From an uncultured Bacteroidaceae bacterium (GTDB lineage Bacteria; Bacteroidota; Bacteroidia; Bacteroidales; Bacteroidaceae), in contig CAKQYA010000002.1 of assembly GCA_934293005.1 (NCBI GenBank), positions 47,335 through 111,334 of the forward strand: a stretch of DNA of 64,000 nt. The letters are read 5' to 3'. The position numbers and the translations under genes were made by a program. Each line of letters begins with the position of its first letter. The stretch's first letter is position 1. The notes under the pieces were generated by a model. That model was given only the letters and a program-made list of their open reading frames with translations, did not search any database and was not told where the DNA came from. Of the stretch, positions 35,718-45,261 are shown in pieces.

Positions 35718-38648
35718 ATGAACATGCAAAGAATCATAGCGTCATTAACAGTTGTATCTGCTGTTGTCACAATGACGGCTCTCAACAATATACAGGTCGG
35801 CAATGCAATGCAATTTGTCGGCCTTAATCTTGTTGATTCCAACAGGCACGACACTCTGGAACAAAAGAAGATAGATGCCAAAATGGATTCAGCAGATACG
35901 CAACGCAAGGATACTGCAAGAATGACATCTGCAACAGATTCGCTGCTCAATGCCCTTGACTCCATCAAAAGCAAGTTTGACAACGAACATGGCATAACAA
36001 ATGAAGGCAACAAGAAAGCCACACAATGGAACGACTCTGTGGCCGCAGCCGAAGACTCCATCAACAAGCACAAAAAGAAAAGCGCGCTCGAGGCGCCGGT
36101 CACATATGAAGCAAAAGACTCCATGACCATGTTCATGGACACAAAGAACGCATACTTGTATGGAGAGGCCAATGTGAAATACCAGAACATTGAGCTGAAT
36201 TCTGAGAACATCACAATGAACATGGACAGTTCGATAGTGCATGCCGTGTATGGACTCGACACCTTGGGCAACAAAATAGGATTGCCTGTCTTCAAAGAAG
36301 GAAGCCAAGAATACAAGTCGGAGACGATGAGCTATAACTTTGACACTAAAAAAGGATACATACGCAATGTGTACACAGAACAGCAAGACGGTTTCCTGCG
36401 TTCACAAGAGTCGAAGAAAGGCGCTAATGACGAACTGTATCTCAAGCATGGAAGATACACCACATGCGATGAAGAGCACCCGCACTTTTACATAGCCCTG
36501 TCAAGAGCAAAGGCCCACACAGGCAAAGACGTTTTCTCTGGCCCCGCATGGCTCGTTGTAGAAGACGTCCCATTGCCTATCGCCATACCTTTCGCCTATT
36601 TCCCTATGACGAAAGACTATTCAAGCGGCTTTATAATGCCTACTTATGGCGACGAATACACACGTGGCTTCTACCTAAGGGACGGAGGGTATTATTTCGC
36701 CATCAACGACTATATGGACCTGAAACTGACAGGAGAAATATTCACAAAAGGCTCATGGGGCATAGGCACGCAGACCACATATAAAAAGAGATACAGATAT
36801 AGCGGCAACTTCTACTTCAATTACCAAGTGACTAAAGAAGGCGAAAAGAACATGCCCGACTATATGGAAACGAAAAACTTCAAGGTGCAATGGAGCCACC
36901 GCACAGACGCAAAGGCCTCGCCCAACAGTTCGTTTGCAGCCAGCGTGAACTTTGCCACACAATCGTACGAAAAGAAAAACCTTTCTTCACTTTACAATCC
37001 AACATCATACTCACAGAGCACACGCACGTCTTCTGTGAGCTATTCGCACACATTCCGAAAAATAGGTCTGTCATTATCAAGTTCTTTCAACATCTCCCAG
37101 AACATGAGAGACTCTACCATAGCTCTGACTATGCCTTCTTTATCCTTGTCGCTCCAACGAATATATCCATTCAAGCGCAAACATGCAGCAGGAAAAGAGC
37201 GATGGTATGAGAAGATAAGCATGAACTATACAGGTACGCTATCCAATTCCATCAGCACAAAGGAAGACAAAATCATGCACTCTTCCCTTGTCAAAGACTG
37301 GCGCAACGGCATGAAGCACAGCATCCCAATATCAGCTTCATTCAACCTGCTCAAGTACATCAATGTAACTCCACAATTGAGCTATACAGAAAGGTGGTAC
37401 ACAAACAAAGTTATCCAGAATTGGGACAATGCAACACAAAAAGCTGTAAGAGACACCATTTACGGATTTAACCGAGTGTTCGACTACAACGTGTCCATAT
37501 CTGCCAACACTAAAGTTTATGGTTTATACACGCCCAACCCTAAAGTATTCGGCAAAAAACTAAACATGGTCAGACATGTCATCACACCATCAGTAAGTTT
37601 CAGCTATGCGCCCGACTTCAGCGACAGCAAATGGGGCTATTGGGACACATACACAAAGACAGATGAAGAAGGCAACGTGACGCTTGTGTCATATTCCCCT
37701 TATGCGGGTTCCCTTTATGGCGTCCCGTCAAAAGGCAAAACGGGTCAAATCGGCTTTGATGTTTCCAATAATATAGAAGCTAAGATTCTTAACAAGGACG
37801 ACAGTCTGAAGAAGGTAAGCATCATCGACGAATTGGGCGCATCGTTGTCATACAACATGGCAGCAAAGACACAGCCATGGTCAAACCTTTCCACACGGCT
37901 GCGACTTAAATGGGGCAAGACAACATTCAACATGAATGCTGTGTTCAACACTTACGCATACGAATTTGACAAGAACGGCAATGTTATAGTAGGCAACCGC
38001 ACAGAATGGTCGTACGGACGCTTCGGACGGTTCCAAGGCATGTCTAAAAACCTTTCATACACGTTCAACAACCAGAGTTTCAAGAAAATCAAAAATTCCA
38101 TAATGAAGCTTCTTGGAAAGAATGTTGAAGACGTCAACGATGAAAATAACTCTGAAGACTCAGGCACAGAAGATAACGGCGATCTTGAGACAAATGTTGA
38201 GAATACAGAATCGGACAAGAAAAAGAAAGGCAGCAAATACGATGAGAACGGATTAGACAAAGACGGCTACATGATGTTCACCATGCCTTGGAGCTTCTCT
38301 ATCTCATACGGCGTGACCATGGCAGAAGACAGGACAAAGGACATCAATGTGAAGAATATGAGGTATCCCTACAAATTCACTCAGAACATGAACTTTTCAG
38401 GAAACCTCAAACTGTCGTCCAACTGGAATTGCAATTTCTCTTCAGGATGGGATTTCACTGCAAAGAAAATATCCATGACAACAGTGAACATATCAAGAGA
38501 CATGCATTGTTTCAACATGTCATGCGGACTTGTGTTTGGCACTTACACAAGCTACCACATATCGCTCAGAGCTAATGCAAGCACCTTGACTGATGCTCTG
38601 AAATATGACAAGAAGTCAAGTTATTCAGGTTCTATACAATGGTACTAA
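35718..38648 (+). CDS. lptD: LptD-like LPS-assembly outer-membrane protein
   Basis: A 976-residue outer-membrane protein likely to insert LPS into the outer leaflet. A signal peptide is followed by an acidic low-complexity region, then an LptA/OstA-like beta-jellyroll (about 115-240, with VKYQNIELNSENITMNMDSSIV) and a large beta-barrel with many alternating aromatic strands ending in SIQWY, a C-terminal aromatic typical of barrels. In Bacteroidetes this protein is annotated as putative LPS assembly LptD. The DSxD-rich insert near 38150 is a charged loop. It is followed by ruvX one base after its stop codon. Confidence 0.85.
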   Translation: MNMQRIIASLTVVSAVVTMTALNNIQVGNAMQFVGLNLVDSNRHDTLEQKKIDAKMDSADTQRKDTARMTSATDSLLNALDSIKSKFDNEHGITNEGNKKATQWNDSVAAAEDSINKHKKKSALEAPVTYEAKDSMTMFMDTKNAYLYGEANVKYQNIELNSENITMNMDSSIVHAVYGLDTLGNKIGLPVFKEGSQEYKSETMSYNFDTKKGYIRNVYTEQQDGFLRSQESKKGANDELYLKHGRYTTCDEEHPHFYIALSRAKAHTGKDVFSGPAWLVVEDVPLPIAIPFAYFPMTKDYSSGFIMPTYGDEYTRGFYLRDGGYYFAINDYMDLKLTGEIFTKGSWGIGTQTTYKKRYRYSGNFYFNYQVTKEGEKNMPDYMETKNFKVQWSHRTDAKASPNSSFAASVNFATQSYEKKNLSSLYNPTSYSQSTRTSSVSYSHTFRKIGLSLSSSFNISQNMRDSTIALTMPSLSLSLQRIYPFKRKHAAGKERWYEKISMNYTGTLSNSISTKEDKIMHSSLVKDWRNGMKHSIPISASFNLLKYINVTPQLSYTERWYTNKVIQNWDNATQKAVRDTIYGFNRVFDYNVSISANTKVYGLYTPNPKVFGKKLNMVRHVITPSVSFSYAPDFSDSKWGYWDTYTKTDEEGNVTLVSYSPYAGSLYGVPSKGKTGQIGFDVSNNIEAKILNKDDSLKKVSIIDELGASLSYNMAAKTQPWSNLSTRLRLKWGKTTFNMNAVFNTYAYEFDKNGNVIVGNRTEWSYGRFGRFQGMSKNLSYTFNNQSFKKIKNSIMKLLGKNVEDVNDENNSEDSGTEDNGDLETNVENTESDKKKKGSKYDENGLDKDGYMMFTMPWSFSISYGVTMAEDRTKDINVKNMRYPYKFTQNMNFSGNLKLSSNWNCNFSSGWDFTAKKISMTTVNISRDMHCFNMSCGLVFGTYTSYHISLRANASTLTDALKYDKKSSYSGSIQWY

Positions 38649-38649
38649 T

Positions 38650-39072
38650 ATGGCAAGAATACTCGCAATAGACTATGGACAGAAGCGCACTGGCTTAGCT
38701 GTCACAGACCCAATGCAGATGATAGCTAATGGATTGGCTACCGTAGAGACGAAAGAACTGGAAAAGTTCATCATCGATTACATAGGCAAGGAAGATGTGA
38801 GCACCATCGTCATGGGCAGACCCACGCAAATGAACGGGCAAGACAGCGAGAACATGAAAAGAATCGAACCATTCTTCAACCGTCTGAAGAAACTGTTTCC
38901 TGACAAAGATGTCACCTACTACGACGAGCGTTTCACATCAGTCATAGCACACAAAACCATGCTGCAAAGTGGCATAAGCAAGAAGGCAAGGCAAAACAAG
39001 GGGCTTGTCGACAAGATAAGCGCCACCATCATCTTAGAAGACTTCATGCAAAGCCGGCACAGACTGATGTGA
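38650..39072 (+). CDS. ruvX: Holliday junction resolvase-like protein RuvX (YqgF)
   Basis: A 140-residue RNase H-fold protein. MARILAIDYGQKRTGLAVTDP gives the first acidic site, and VDKISATIILEDFMQ and YDERFTS the later ones. YqgF/RuvX is thought to process 16S pre-rRNA or Holliday junctions. ATG 38650 begins one base after the lptD stop, so the longer frame from 38605 is not used. It is followed by def by 50 bases in the order typical of Bacteroidales. Confidence 0.93.
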   Translation: MARILAIDYGQKRTGLAVTDPMQMIANGLATVETKELEKFIIDYIGKEDVSTIVMGRPTQMNGQDSENMKRIEPFFNRLKKLFPDKDVTYYDERFTSVIAHKTMLQSGISKKARQNKGLVDKISATIILEDFMQSRHRLM

Positions 39073-39122
39073 GCATACTATTCATCAAATAAAAAACTAC
39101 AAACAATAACATATATAAAACC

Positions 39123-39680
39123 ATGATTTTACCAATGTACATCTTCGGCCAGCCCGTACTTAGAAAGGTTGCCGATGAAATAGATTACGAGACATACCCC
39201 AACCTTCAGGAGCTCCTTAAAAACATGTTCGAGACACTCAGGCGCACAGAAGGAGTTGGCCTCGCCGCTCCTCAAATAGGTCTGTCCATCCGTCTCTTCA
39301 TCGTAGACCTCGACATCATATCAGATGACGAACCTGAGTACAAGGGCTATCTGCATGCGTTCATCAACCCTGAAATACTGGAAGCGAGCGAAGAAAAAAC
39401 AAGCATGTCAGAAGGATGCCTTTCAATACCAGGCATCAACGAGAGCGTGAAACGCCCAGCTAAAATACATGTCGCATACACAGATGAGAACGGCGAAGAA
39501 CAAGACCGATGGCTCGAAGGTTTCGAAGCGCGTGTGTTCCAGCACGAATACGACCATCTCGACGGAAAGATGTTCATAGACCATCTTTCACCCTTGCGCA
39601 AGCAGATGATAAAGTCAAAGCTGCTTGCAATGGTTAAAGGAAAGTTTTCCACATACTATAAATGCAAGCCTAACAGATAA
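39123..39680 (+). CDS. def: Peptide deformylase
   Basis: Removes formyl from the N-terminal Met of new proteins. The 185-residue product has the three metalloprotease motifs GVGLAAPQIG, EGCLSIPG and QHEYDHLDG, where Cys and the two His bind the metal. It opens MILPMYIFGQPVLRKVADEID, standard for type I enzymes. It lies between ruvX and the TPR gene. Loss of function would be expected to be harmful, as def is usually essential. Confidence 0.97.
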   Translation: MILPMYIFGQPVLRKVADEIDYETYPNLQELLKNMFETLRRTEGVGLAAPQIGLSIRLFIVDLDIISDDEPEYKGYLHAFINPEILEASEEKTSMSEGCLSIPGINESVKRPAKIHVAYTDENGEEQDRWLEGFEARVFQHEYDHLDGKMFIDHLSPLRKQMIKSKLLAMVKGKFSTYYKCKPNR

Positions 39681-39818
39681 AACAAGCAGGCGCTCATTTA
39701 TTAAGAAAGAAAAACGATGCACCTTGAATCATATGAGATGGTTCTGGACACCTGCTGAATAGCGAGGAAGCGTGTTCATGATTATACCAGACGTAAGAAA
39801 TAGCTGTGTCAAAAACAG

Positions 39819-41471
39819 ATGACGAGCAAGGTATCAGGCACTATGAAGGCTACTCATTATAAAAACAGAAAAAAAAGTAGAAGAATGTCGCTGTGCTCAA
39901 TAGCAAAGAGTATGGTGACAGCCTTCACATTACTCTTATGCGTGCCTTTCAGTGCATACTGCCAAATCAACACAGACCGCATGATGACTATTGCCCGCAA
40001 TGCCTTGGCTTATGACGACTATGTGCTTTCTATCAGTTATTTCAATATGGTGATAAACTACAAACCATATCTTTACGAACCATACTTCTTTCGCGGCGTG
40101 GCCAAATTTTATCTCGATGACTATTCAGGAGCCATAAGCGATTGCACTGAAGCCATAGAACGCAACCCATACTACCCCAACAGCTACGAGCTGCGTGGAT
40201 TAGCACACATCAACCTTGAACAATACCAAGCAGCCGCAGCCGATTACACGAAGGCCACCGAATGCCAGCCCGAACAAAGAGGGCTTTGGCACAATCTGGC
40301 CTTGTGCTACATCAACCTGGACAGCCTTGACAGAGCAGACAGCGTGGCAAATATCATTACTCGCAGATGGGCAAAATTCGCAGACGGTTATTGCATCAAA
40401 GCGCAGGTCATGCTGGAGAAGAAAGACACTCTCACAGCCTTGGAAATGGCATGCAAAGCAGTAGAAGCAGAAAAGTTCAATATTGGAGCTATATCGCTGA
40501 AAGCCAACTTGCTCATGTGGCATGAAGATTATAAGAATGCCATCGACAACTACACAGAATCATTAAGGCTTGATCCAAAACAGTCGGGCAACCTTATAAA
40601 CAGGGCTTTGTGCTATTACCACATAGACAAATACAGAGATGCCATGGCCGACTATGACAAAGCTCTCGACATTGACCCTAACAATTTTGTGGGACACTAC
40701 AACCGCGGATTGCTCAGAGCCAACGTAGGCGAGGACAACTTGGCCATTGAAGATTTCAATTTCATCCTGTCTGTTGATCCGAACGACATGATGGCCACAT
40801 TCAACAGAGCCACATTGCTTGACAACACAGGCGACTACAAAGGAGCTATACGCGACTACACAACTGTCATCAAAGAATATCCCAAATTCCTGCTTGGATA
40901 TGAAAAGAGGGCTGAGGCAAGACGCAAAATAGGCGACATGGCAGGTGCTATGAAAGATGAAGAGCACGTGCTTAAAGAACAGATAGCTAAACGCTACGGC
41001 TACTCTACCCCAACCTCACGGATGAAGAACAAAACAAGAAAAAAATCCGAGTTCAACATCGAAGACTACAACAAGATGGTGGAAGACGACAAGGAGCAAG
41101 AACCTGAGTATGCCAACGAATACAGAGGCAAAGTTCAAAACAAACAAAATGACGGCAAACTCATCATGCCAAGCCAACACATTTACTCAATATACAAGGA
41201 AGCCGGGCAGGAAAAGGTGCTGGAGATGTTTGAGCAAGCTTTCAAAGATGCACAAGACGGAAGAATCAACGAAGCGATATCTGGATTTGACGAAGTTATT
41301 AAAACCAGCCCCAACATGGCAGAAGCATATTACGACCGCGGACTGCTCAAACTGTTGCTTGACGACAACATTAGCGCCATACCAGACCTTTCCAAGGCTG
41401 GGGAAATGGGCATATACCAAGCATACAGCATCATCAAGAAAAACCAGAAGATAAAAAAGGAGAAAAAATAA
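39819..41471 (+). CDS. Secreted tetratricopeptide-repeat protein
   Basis: A TPR-superhelix protein of 550 residues, secreted or periplasmic. About nine 34-residue repeats are visible (for example YFFRGVAKFYLDDYSGAISD, LINRALCYYHIDKYRDAMAD, AEAYYDRGLLKLLLDDNISA). A Lys-rich linker (about 400-430) divides the last repeats. ATG 39819 gives the longest frame, but ATG 39885 (MSLCSIAKSMVTAFTLLLC) gives a cleaner signal peptide, so the start is uncertain. It sits between def and thrS as in other Bacteroidales and probably serves as a scaffold for an unknown envelope complex. Confidence 0.85.
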   Translation: MTSKVSGTMKATHYKNRKKSRRMSLCSIAKSMVTAFTLLLCVPFSAYCQINTDRMMTIARNALAYDDYVLSISYFNMVINYKPYLYEPYFFRGVAKFYLDDYSGAISDCTEAIERNPYYPNSYELRGLAHINLEQYQAAAADYTKATECQPEQRGLWHNLALCYINLDSLDRADSVANIITRRWAKFADGYCIKAQVMLEKKDTLTALEMACKAVEAEKFNIGAISLKANLLMWHEDYKNAIDNYTESLRLDPKQSGNLINRALCYYHIDKYRDAMADYDKALDIDPNNFVGHYNRGLLRANVGEDNLAIEDFNFILSVDPNDMMATFNRATLLDNTGDYKGAIRDYTTVIKEYPKFLLGYEKRAEARRKIGDMAGAMKDEEHVLKEQIAKRYGYSTPTSRMKNKTRKKSEFNIEDYNKMVEDDKEQEPEYANEYRGKVQNKQNDGKLIMPSQHIYSIYKEAGQEKVLEMFEQAFKDAQDGRINEAISGFDEVIKTSPNMAEAYYDRGLLKLLLDDNISAIPDLSKAGEMGIYQAYSIIKKNQKIKKEKK

Positions 41472-41582
41472 AATGCCATTTACATAGACAATTTTCGTTC
41501 CGCAAAACCATCATAATGACAAAAAAAGCACATCTGCGCCAATATTTTCATATTGATATTTCTTCAAGAAAAATAATAATAT

Positions 41583-41590
41583 TAAATTTG
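41583..41590 (+). promoter_or_regulatory. -7 element for the thrS operon
   Basis: TAAATTTG matches TAnnTTTG, 60 bases before thrS. A weak TTTC lies 20 bases before it. Confidence 0.5.
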
Positions 41591-41650
41591 CAATTTGAAA
41601 GGCTTAAAAAGTTTACTCGAATAAGATTAAAGATATAAAACAACAATACA

Positions 41651-43594
41651 ATGGTAAAGATTACTTTTCCCGACAATTCTGTACGCGAATATGAATGCGG
41701 CGTAACAGGACTCCAAATCGCAGAAAGCATCAGCCAACGACTGGCACAAGATGTCATCGCATGTGGTGTCAATGGCGAGACAACAGAGCTCAACCGTCCT
41801 ATCAATGAGGACGCAACAATAGCCCTATACAAGTTTGACGATGCCGAAGGCAAACATGCTTTCTGGCACACATCAGCCCACCTCATGGCAGAAGCAATCG
41901 AAGAACTGTATCCTGGCACACAGTTCGGCATCGGACCTGCTATAGAAAACGGATTCTACTACGACGTGATGCCACCTGAAGGCGTGAAGCTCAGCGATGC
42001 TGACTTCCCTAAAATTGAGAAGAAGATGCAGGAGCTCCAACAAAGGAAAGAAGCCCTCGTGCGCAAAGAGATTTCCAAGAAAGAAGTTATGGAACTTTTT
42101 GCTTCCAAAGGACAAACATACAAGAATGAGCTTATAGCAGAGCTTGAAGATGGCAACATCACAACATACACACAAGGCAACTACATAGACCTCTGCAAAG
42201 GCCCTCACCTAATTAGCACAGCTCCAATCAAGGCTTTCAAATTGCTATCATTGGCTGCTGCATACTGGCGCGGCGATGAAAAGCGCCCTATGATGACACG
42301 CATCTACGGCATCTCATTCCCAAAGAAGAAGATGCTGGATGAATACCTTGTGGCTCTTGAGGAAGCCAAAAAGAGAGACCATCGCAAGATTGGCAAAGAG
42401 ATGGAGCTATTCATGTTCTCAGAGCGTGTGGGCAAAGGACTGCCAATGTGGCTTCCAAAAGGCACGGCTCTCCGTCTTCGTCTGCAAGACTTCCTGCGCA
42501 AGATTCAAAAAAGATACGGCTACCAAGAGGTTGTCACTCCGCACATCGGAGGTAAAAACCTTTATGTCACATCAGGACACTATGCTCATTATGGAAAGGA
42601 CTCATTCCAGCCAATACACACACCAGAAGAAGATGAGGAGTATCTGCTCAAACCGATGAACTGTCCACACCACTGTGAGATTTACGCATGGCAGCCACGC
42701 TCATACAAAGACCTACCATTCCGCTGCGCAGAATTCGGCACAGTGTACCGCTACGAGCAGTCGGGAGAACTTCACGGACTCACGCGCGTGCGTTCATTTA
42801 CACAAGACGATGCACACATCTTCTGCCGTCCAGACCAAGTTAAGAGCGAGTTCCTCCGTGTAATGGACATCATCAACATCATATTCAAAGCTCTCGACTT
42901 TAAGGATTACGATGCTCAAATTTCGCTCCGCGACCCTAACGACAAAGAGAAATACATCGGTTCAGACGAAGTGTGGGAAGAGGCAGAAAACGCAATCATT
43001 GAAGCATGCGCAGAAAAAGGCCTGAAAACTCGCACCGAACTTGGCGAGGCTGCATTCTATGGTCCTAAGCTCGACTTCATGATAAAAGACGCGCTCGGCA
43101 GACGTTGGCAACTTGGAACAATCCAAGTTGACTACAACTTGCCAGAACGCTTCCAACTCGAATATACAGGAGCTGACAATAAGAAGCACCGTCCTGTGAT
43201 GATTCACCGTGCCCCATTCGGTTCCATGGAACGATTCATCGCTGTGCTCATCGAACATACTGCAGGACGTTTCCCACTTTGGCTCACGCCAGATCAAGTG
43301 GTCATTCTTCCTATATCAGAGAAATTCAACGACTACGCCGACAAGGTGGCAGAGGCACTCAACCTTCAGGACATCCGCACCATCGTCGACTCGCGCAACG
43401 AAAAGATAGGACGCAAGATTCGCGACAACGAAATCAAGCACATACCTTACATGCTCGTCGTCGGTGAAAAAGAAGCCGCAGAAGGCACAGTAAATGTAAG
43501 AAAACAGGGCACTCAGGCACAAGAAACAATGAAAATTGACGAATTTGCAAAGAAAATCCAAGAAGAAGTTCGTCAAATGACAGAAAATTTCTAA
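41651..43594 (+). CDS. thrS: Threonyl-tRNA synthetase
   Basis: Charges tRNA-Thr. The 647-residue class II enzyme has an N-terminal TGS domain (about 1-62), an editing domain with HTSAHLMAEAIEELYPGTQFGIGP and the CKGPHL zinc-editing motif, a catalytic core with MNCPHHCEIY (motif 2 region), FRCAEFGTVYRYEQSGELHGLTRVRSFTQDDAHIF and HRAPFGSMERFIAVLIEH (motif 3), then the anticodon domain (QVVILPISEKFNDYADKVAEAL). It leads the thrS-infC-rpmI-rplT group; in E. coli, thrS represses its own translation, but I cannot identify a similar operator here. Confidence 0.98.
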   Translation: MVKITFPDNSVREYECGVTGLQIAESISQRLAQDVIACGVNGETTELNRPINEDATIALYKFDDAEGKHAFWHTSAHLMAEAIEELYPGTQFGIGPAIENGFYYDVMPPEGVKLSDADFPKIEKKMQELQQRKEALVRKEISKKEVMELFASKGQTYKNELIAELEDGNITTYTQGNYIDLCKGPHLISTAPIKAFKLLSLAAAYWRGDEKRPMMTRIYGISFPKKKMLDEYLVALEEAKKRDHRKIGKEMELFMFSERVGKGLPMWLPKGTALRLRLQDFLRKIQKRYGYQEVVTPHIGGKNLYVTSGHYAHYGKDSFQPIHTPEEDEEYLLKPMNCPHHCEIYAWQPRSYKDLPFRCAEFGTVYRYEQSGELHGLTRVRSFTQDDAHIFCRPDQVKSEFLRVMDIINIIFKALDFKDYDAQISLRDPNDKEKYIGSDEVWEEAENAIIEACAEKGLKTRTELGEAAFYGPKLDFMIKDALGRRWQLGTIQVDYNLPERFQLEYTGADNKKHRPVMIHRAPFGSMERFIAVLIEHTAGRFPLWLTPDQVVILPISEKFNDYADKVAEALNLQDIRTIVDSRNEKIGRKIRDNEIKHIPYMLVVGEKEAAEGTVNVRKQGTQAQETMKIDEFAKKIQEEVRQMTENF

Positions 43595-43662
43595 CTTTGC
43601 AGTTGCAAATTAAATAAACATACAAAAACTTAACTTTATACCGAAGGAATAAGATCAACTTA

Positions 43663-44346
43663 ATGAAAGGTGACAATAAGAAACAGCAACACAGAATCAA
43701 CGAACAGATTCGTGTTCACGACGTGAGAATAGTTGGAGAGGACATTGAGTCAACAGTCATGACAACACGTGAAGCCCTCCGTCTTGCAGACGAGAAAGGT
43801 GTAGACCTGGTGGAAATCTCCCCTAACGCACAGCCTCCGGTATGCCGACTCATCGACTACTCAAAGTTCCTGTATCAGCAGAAGAAGAAAGCGAAGGAGC
43901 TTAAAGCAAAGCAAGTCAAGGTCGAAGTTAAGGAAATACGATTCGGACCTCAAACAGGTGATGCAGACTATGCATTCAAGCTCAAGCATGCGCAGGAATT
44001 CCTAAACGACGGCAACAAAGTGAAAGCTTACGTGTTCTTCAAAGGGCGTTCTATTGTCTTTAAAGAACAAGGCGAAGTGCTTCTTCTTCGTTTTGCCAAC
44101 GACCTTGAGGATCTTGCAAAAGTAGAGAGCATGCCATCACTTGAGGGTAAGAAAATGTTCCTCACACTCTCACCGAAAAAGGCAGGCCAGCCAAAGAAAA
44201 GCCAGCAAAAAAGAGACAACGAGGCAGCTGAAGCTCAGGTTAAAGCTGAAAAGAAAGCACAAGCCGAAGCCGAAAGCAATAAACCAAATCCCAATAGTCC
44301 CTTCGCAGAACTTGCTAACAAGCTCGCTGCAAAAGAGGGTGAATGA
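43663..44346 (+). CDS. infC: Translation initiation factor IF-3
   Basis: Controls start-codon choice and ribosome recycling. The 227-residue product has the N-domain INEQIRVHDVRIV, the Lys-rich linker LYQQKKKAKELKAKQ, and the C-domain EIRFGPQTGDADYAFKLKHAQEFL with KVKAYVFFKGR. The C-terminus is extended by about 50 residues rich in Ala, Glu, Lys and Gln, which is common in Bacteroidetes. The start is a normal ATG, unlike the AUU of E. coli infC. It sits 68 bases after thrS. Confidence 0.97.
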   Translation: MKGDNKKQQHRINEQIRVHDVRIVGEDIESTVMTTREALRLADEKGVDLVEISPNAQPPVCRLIDYSKFLYQQKKKAKELKAKQVKVEVKEIRFGPQTGDADYAFKLKHAQEFLNDGNKVKAYVFFKGRSIVFKEQGEVLLLRFANDLEDLAKVESMPSLEGKKMFLTLSPKKAGQPKKSQQKRDNEAAEAQVKAEKKAQAEAESNKPNPNSPFAELANKLAAKEGE

Positions 44347-44425
44347 CACAAAAGCAAGAAAAGGTGCGTAACGCCCTGGTATATGCGTTGCCACCATATT
44401 ATTAATAAATTAAAAACATAAAAAA

Positions 44426-44623
44426 ATGCCAAAAGTTAAAACTAAATCCGCTGCAAAGAAGCGTTTCAAGCTTACTGGAACAGGAAAGATCAAGCGTCAG
44501 CACGCTTATCACAGTCACATCTTGACAAAGAAGACTAAGAAGCAGAAGAGAAATCTCGACCACAGCACTATTGTCGTGAAGGCAAACCGCCGTCAGGTTC
44601 GTGAGCAGCTCTGCCTCGCTTAA
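44426..44623 (+). CDS. rpmI: Large ribosomal subunit protein bL35
   Basis: A 65-residue basic protein starting MPKVKTKSAAKKRFKLTGTGKIKR, with the AYHSHILTKKTKKQKRNL core, the standard L35 pattern. It is 79 bases after infC and is followed by an unusually long 202-base gap before rplT. Confidence 0.97.
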   Translation: MPKVKTKSAAKKRFKLTGTGKIKRQHAYHSHILTKKTKKQKRNLDHSTIVVKANRRQVREQLCLA

Positions 44624-44770
44624 TCTAATCCTGACATTGCAAGAAATCTCATAAATCTACAAATGGATTACATCCAACAGAATGAATCTCATGTATAATA
44701 TGAGCAAATCATGCAAGTTCGTGAGAACATAACAACACAGTAAGAATTTAACTTAAAGTTTAACCGATTT

Positions 44771-44805
44771 GTTAGCTCCAAAGAACGTCATCAAACGTCG
44801 CTAAC
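44771..44805 (+). promoter_or_regulatory. Stem-loop in the rpmI-rplT gap, possible L20 control site
   Basis: GTTAGC (44771-44776) pairs with GCTAAC (44800-44805), with an inner ACGT repeat. A second small stem, CTCAT/ATGAG, lies near 44690. L20 represses its own operon by binding mRNA in other bacteria; whether this stem does so is inference from position. Confidence 0.3.
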
Positions 44806-44825
44806 ATTCAAAAACAAGAAAAATT

Positions 44826-45170
44826 ATGCCAAGATCAGTAAATCATGTCGCATCACGCGCTCGTCGTAAGAAGATTCTGAAGCGTGTCAAGGGTCAGTTC
44901 GGCGCTCGCAAGAACGTTTGGACCGTTGCTAAAAATGCCTACGAAAAGGGCCTCACATACGCATTTGCAGACCGTCGTCGCAAGAAGCGTGAGTTCCGTG
45001 CATTGTGGATTCAGCGTATCAACGCAGCAGCTCGCATCGAGGGTATGTCATACTCTCAGCTCATGGGTGCTCTCCACAAGGCAGGCATCGAAATCAACCG
45101 TAAGACTCTTGCTTACCTCGCAGTAAACAACGCAGAGGCATTCAAGGCTATCGTTGAGAAGGTAAAGTAA
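44826..45170 (+). CDS. rplT: Large ribosomal subunit protein bL20
   Basis: A 114-residue RNA-binding ribosomal protein. It starts MPRSVNHVASRARRKKILKRVKG and contains YAFADRRRKKREFRALWIQRINAAAR, the conserved basic region contacting 23S rRNA. It is essential for large-subunit assembly. It ends the thrS-infC-rpmI-rplT cluster and is followed 23 bases later by a terminator. Confidence 0.98.
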   Translation: MPRSVNHVASRARRKKILKRVKGQFGARKNVWTVAKNAYEKGLTYAFADRRRKKREFRALWIQRINAAARIEGMSYSQLMGALHKAGIEINRKTLAYLAVNNAEAFKAIVEKVK

Positions 45171-45192
45171 AACGACGTCAATTACTTAGGAT

Positions 45193-45228
45193 AAAGCATC
45201 TTTCTCATTGCAGAAAGATGCTTTTGTT
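45193..45228 (+). terminator. Terminator after rplT
   Basis: AAAGCATCTTTCT pairs with AGAAAGATGCTTT and is followed by TGTTCT. It is 22 bases past the stop codon and ends the operon. Confidence 0.75.
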
Positions 45229-45261
45229 CTATATAGTAACCATATAAAAATTTAACAGATT

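Noticed and set aside
45171..45261. A Bacteroidales-1-type RNA after rplT
   Set aside because: That RNA is often found after L20, but this 91-base gap has room only for a terminator and fabD's leader.
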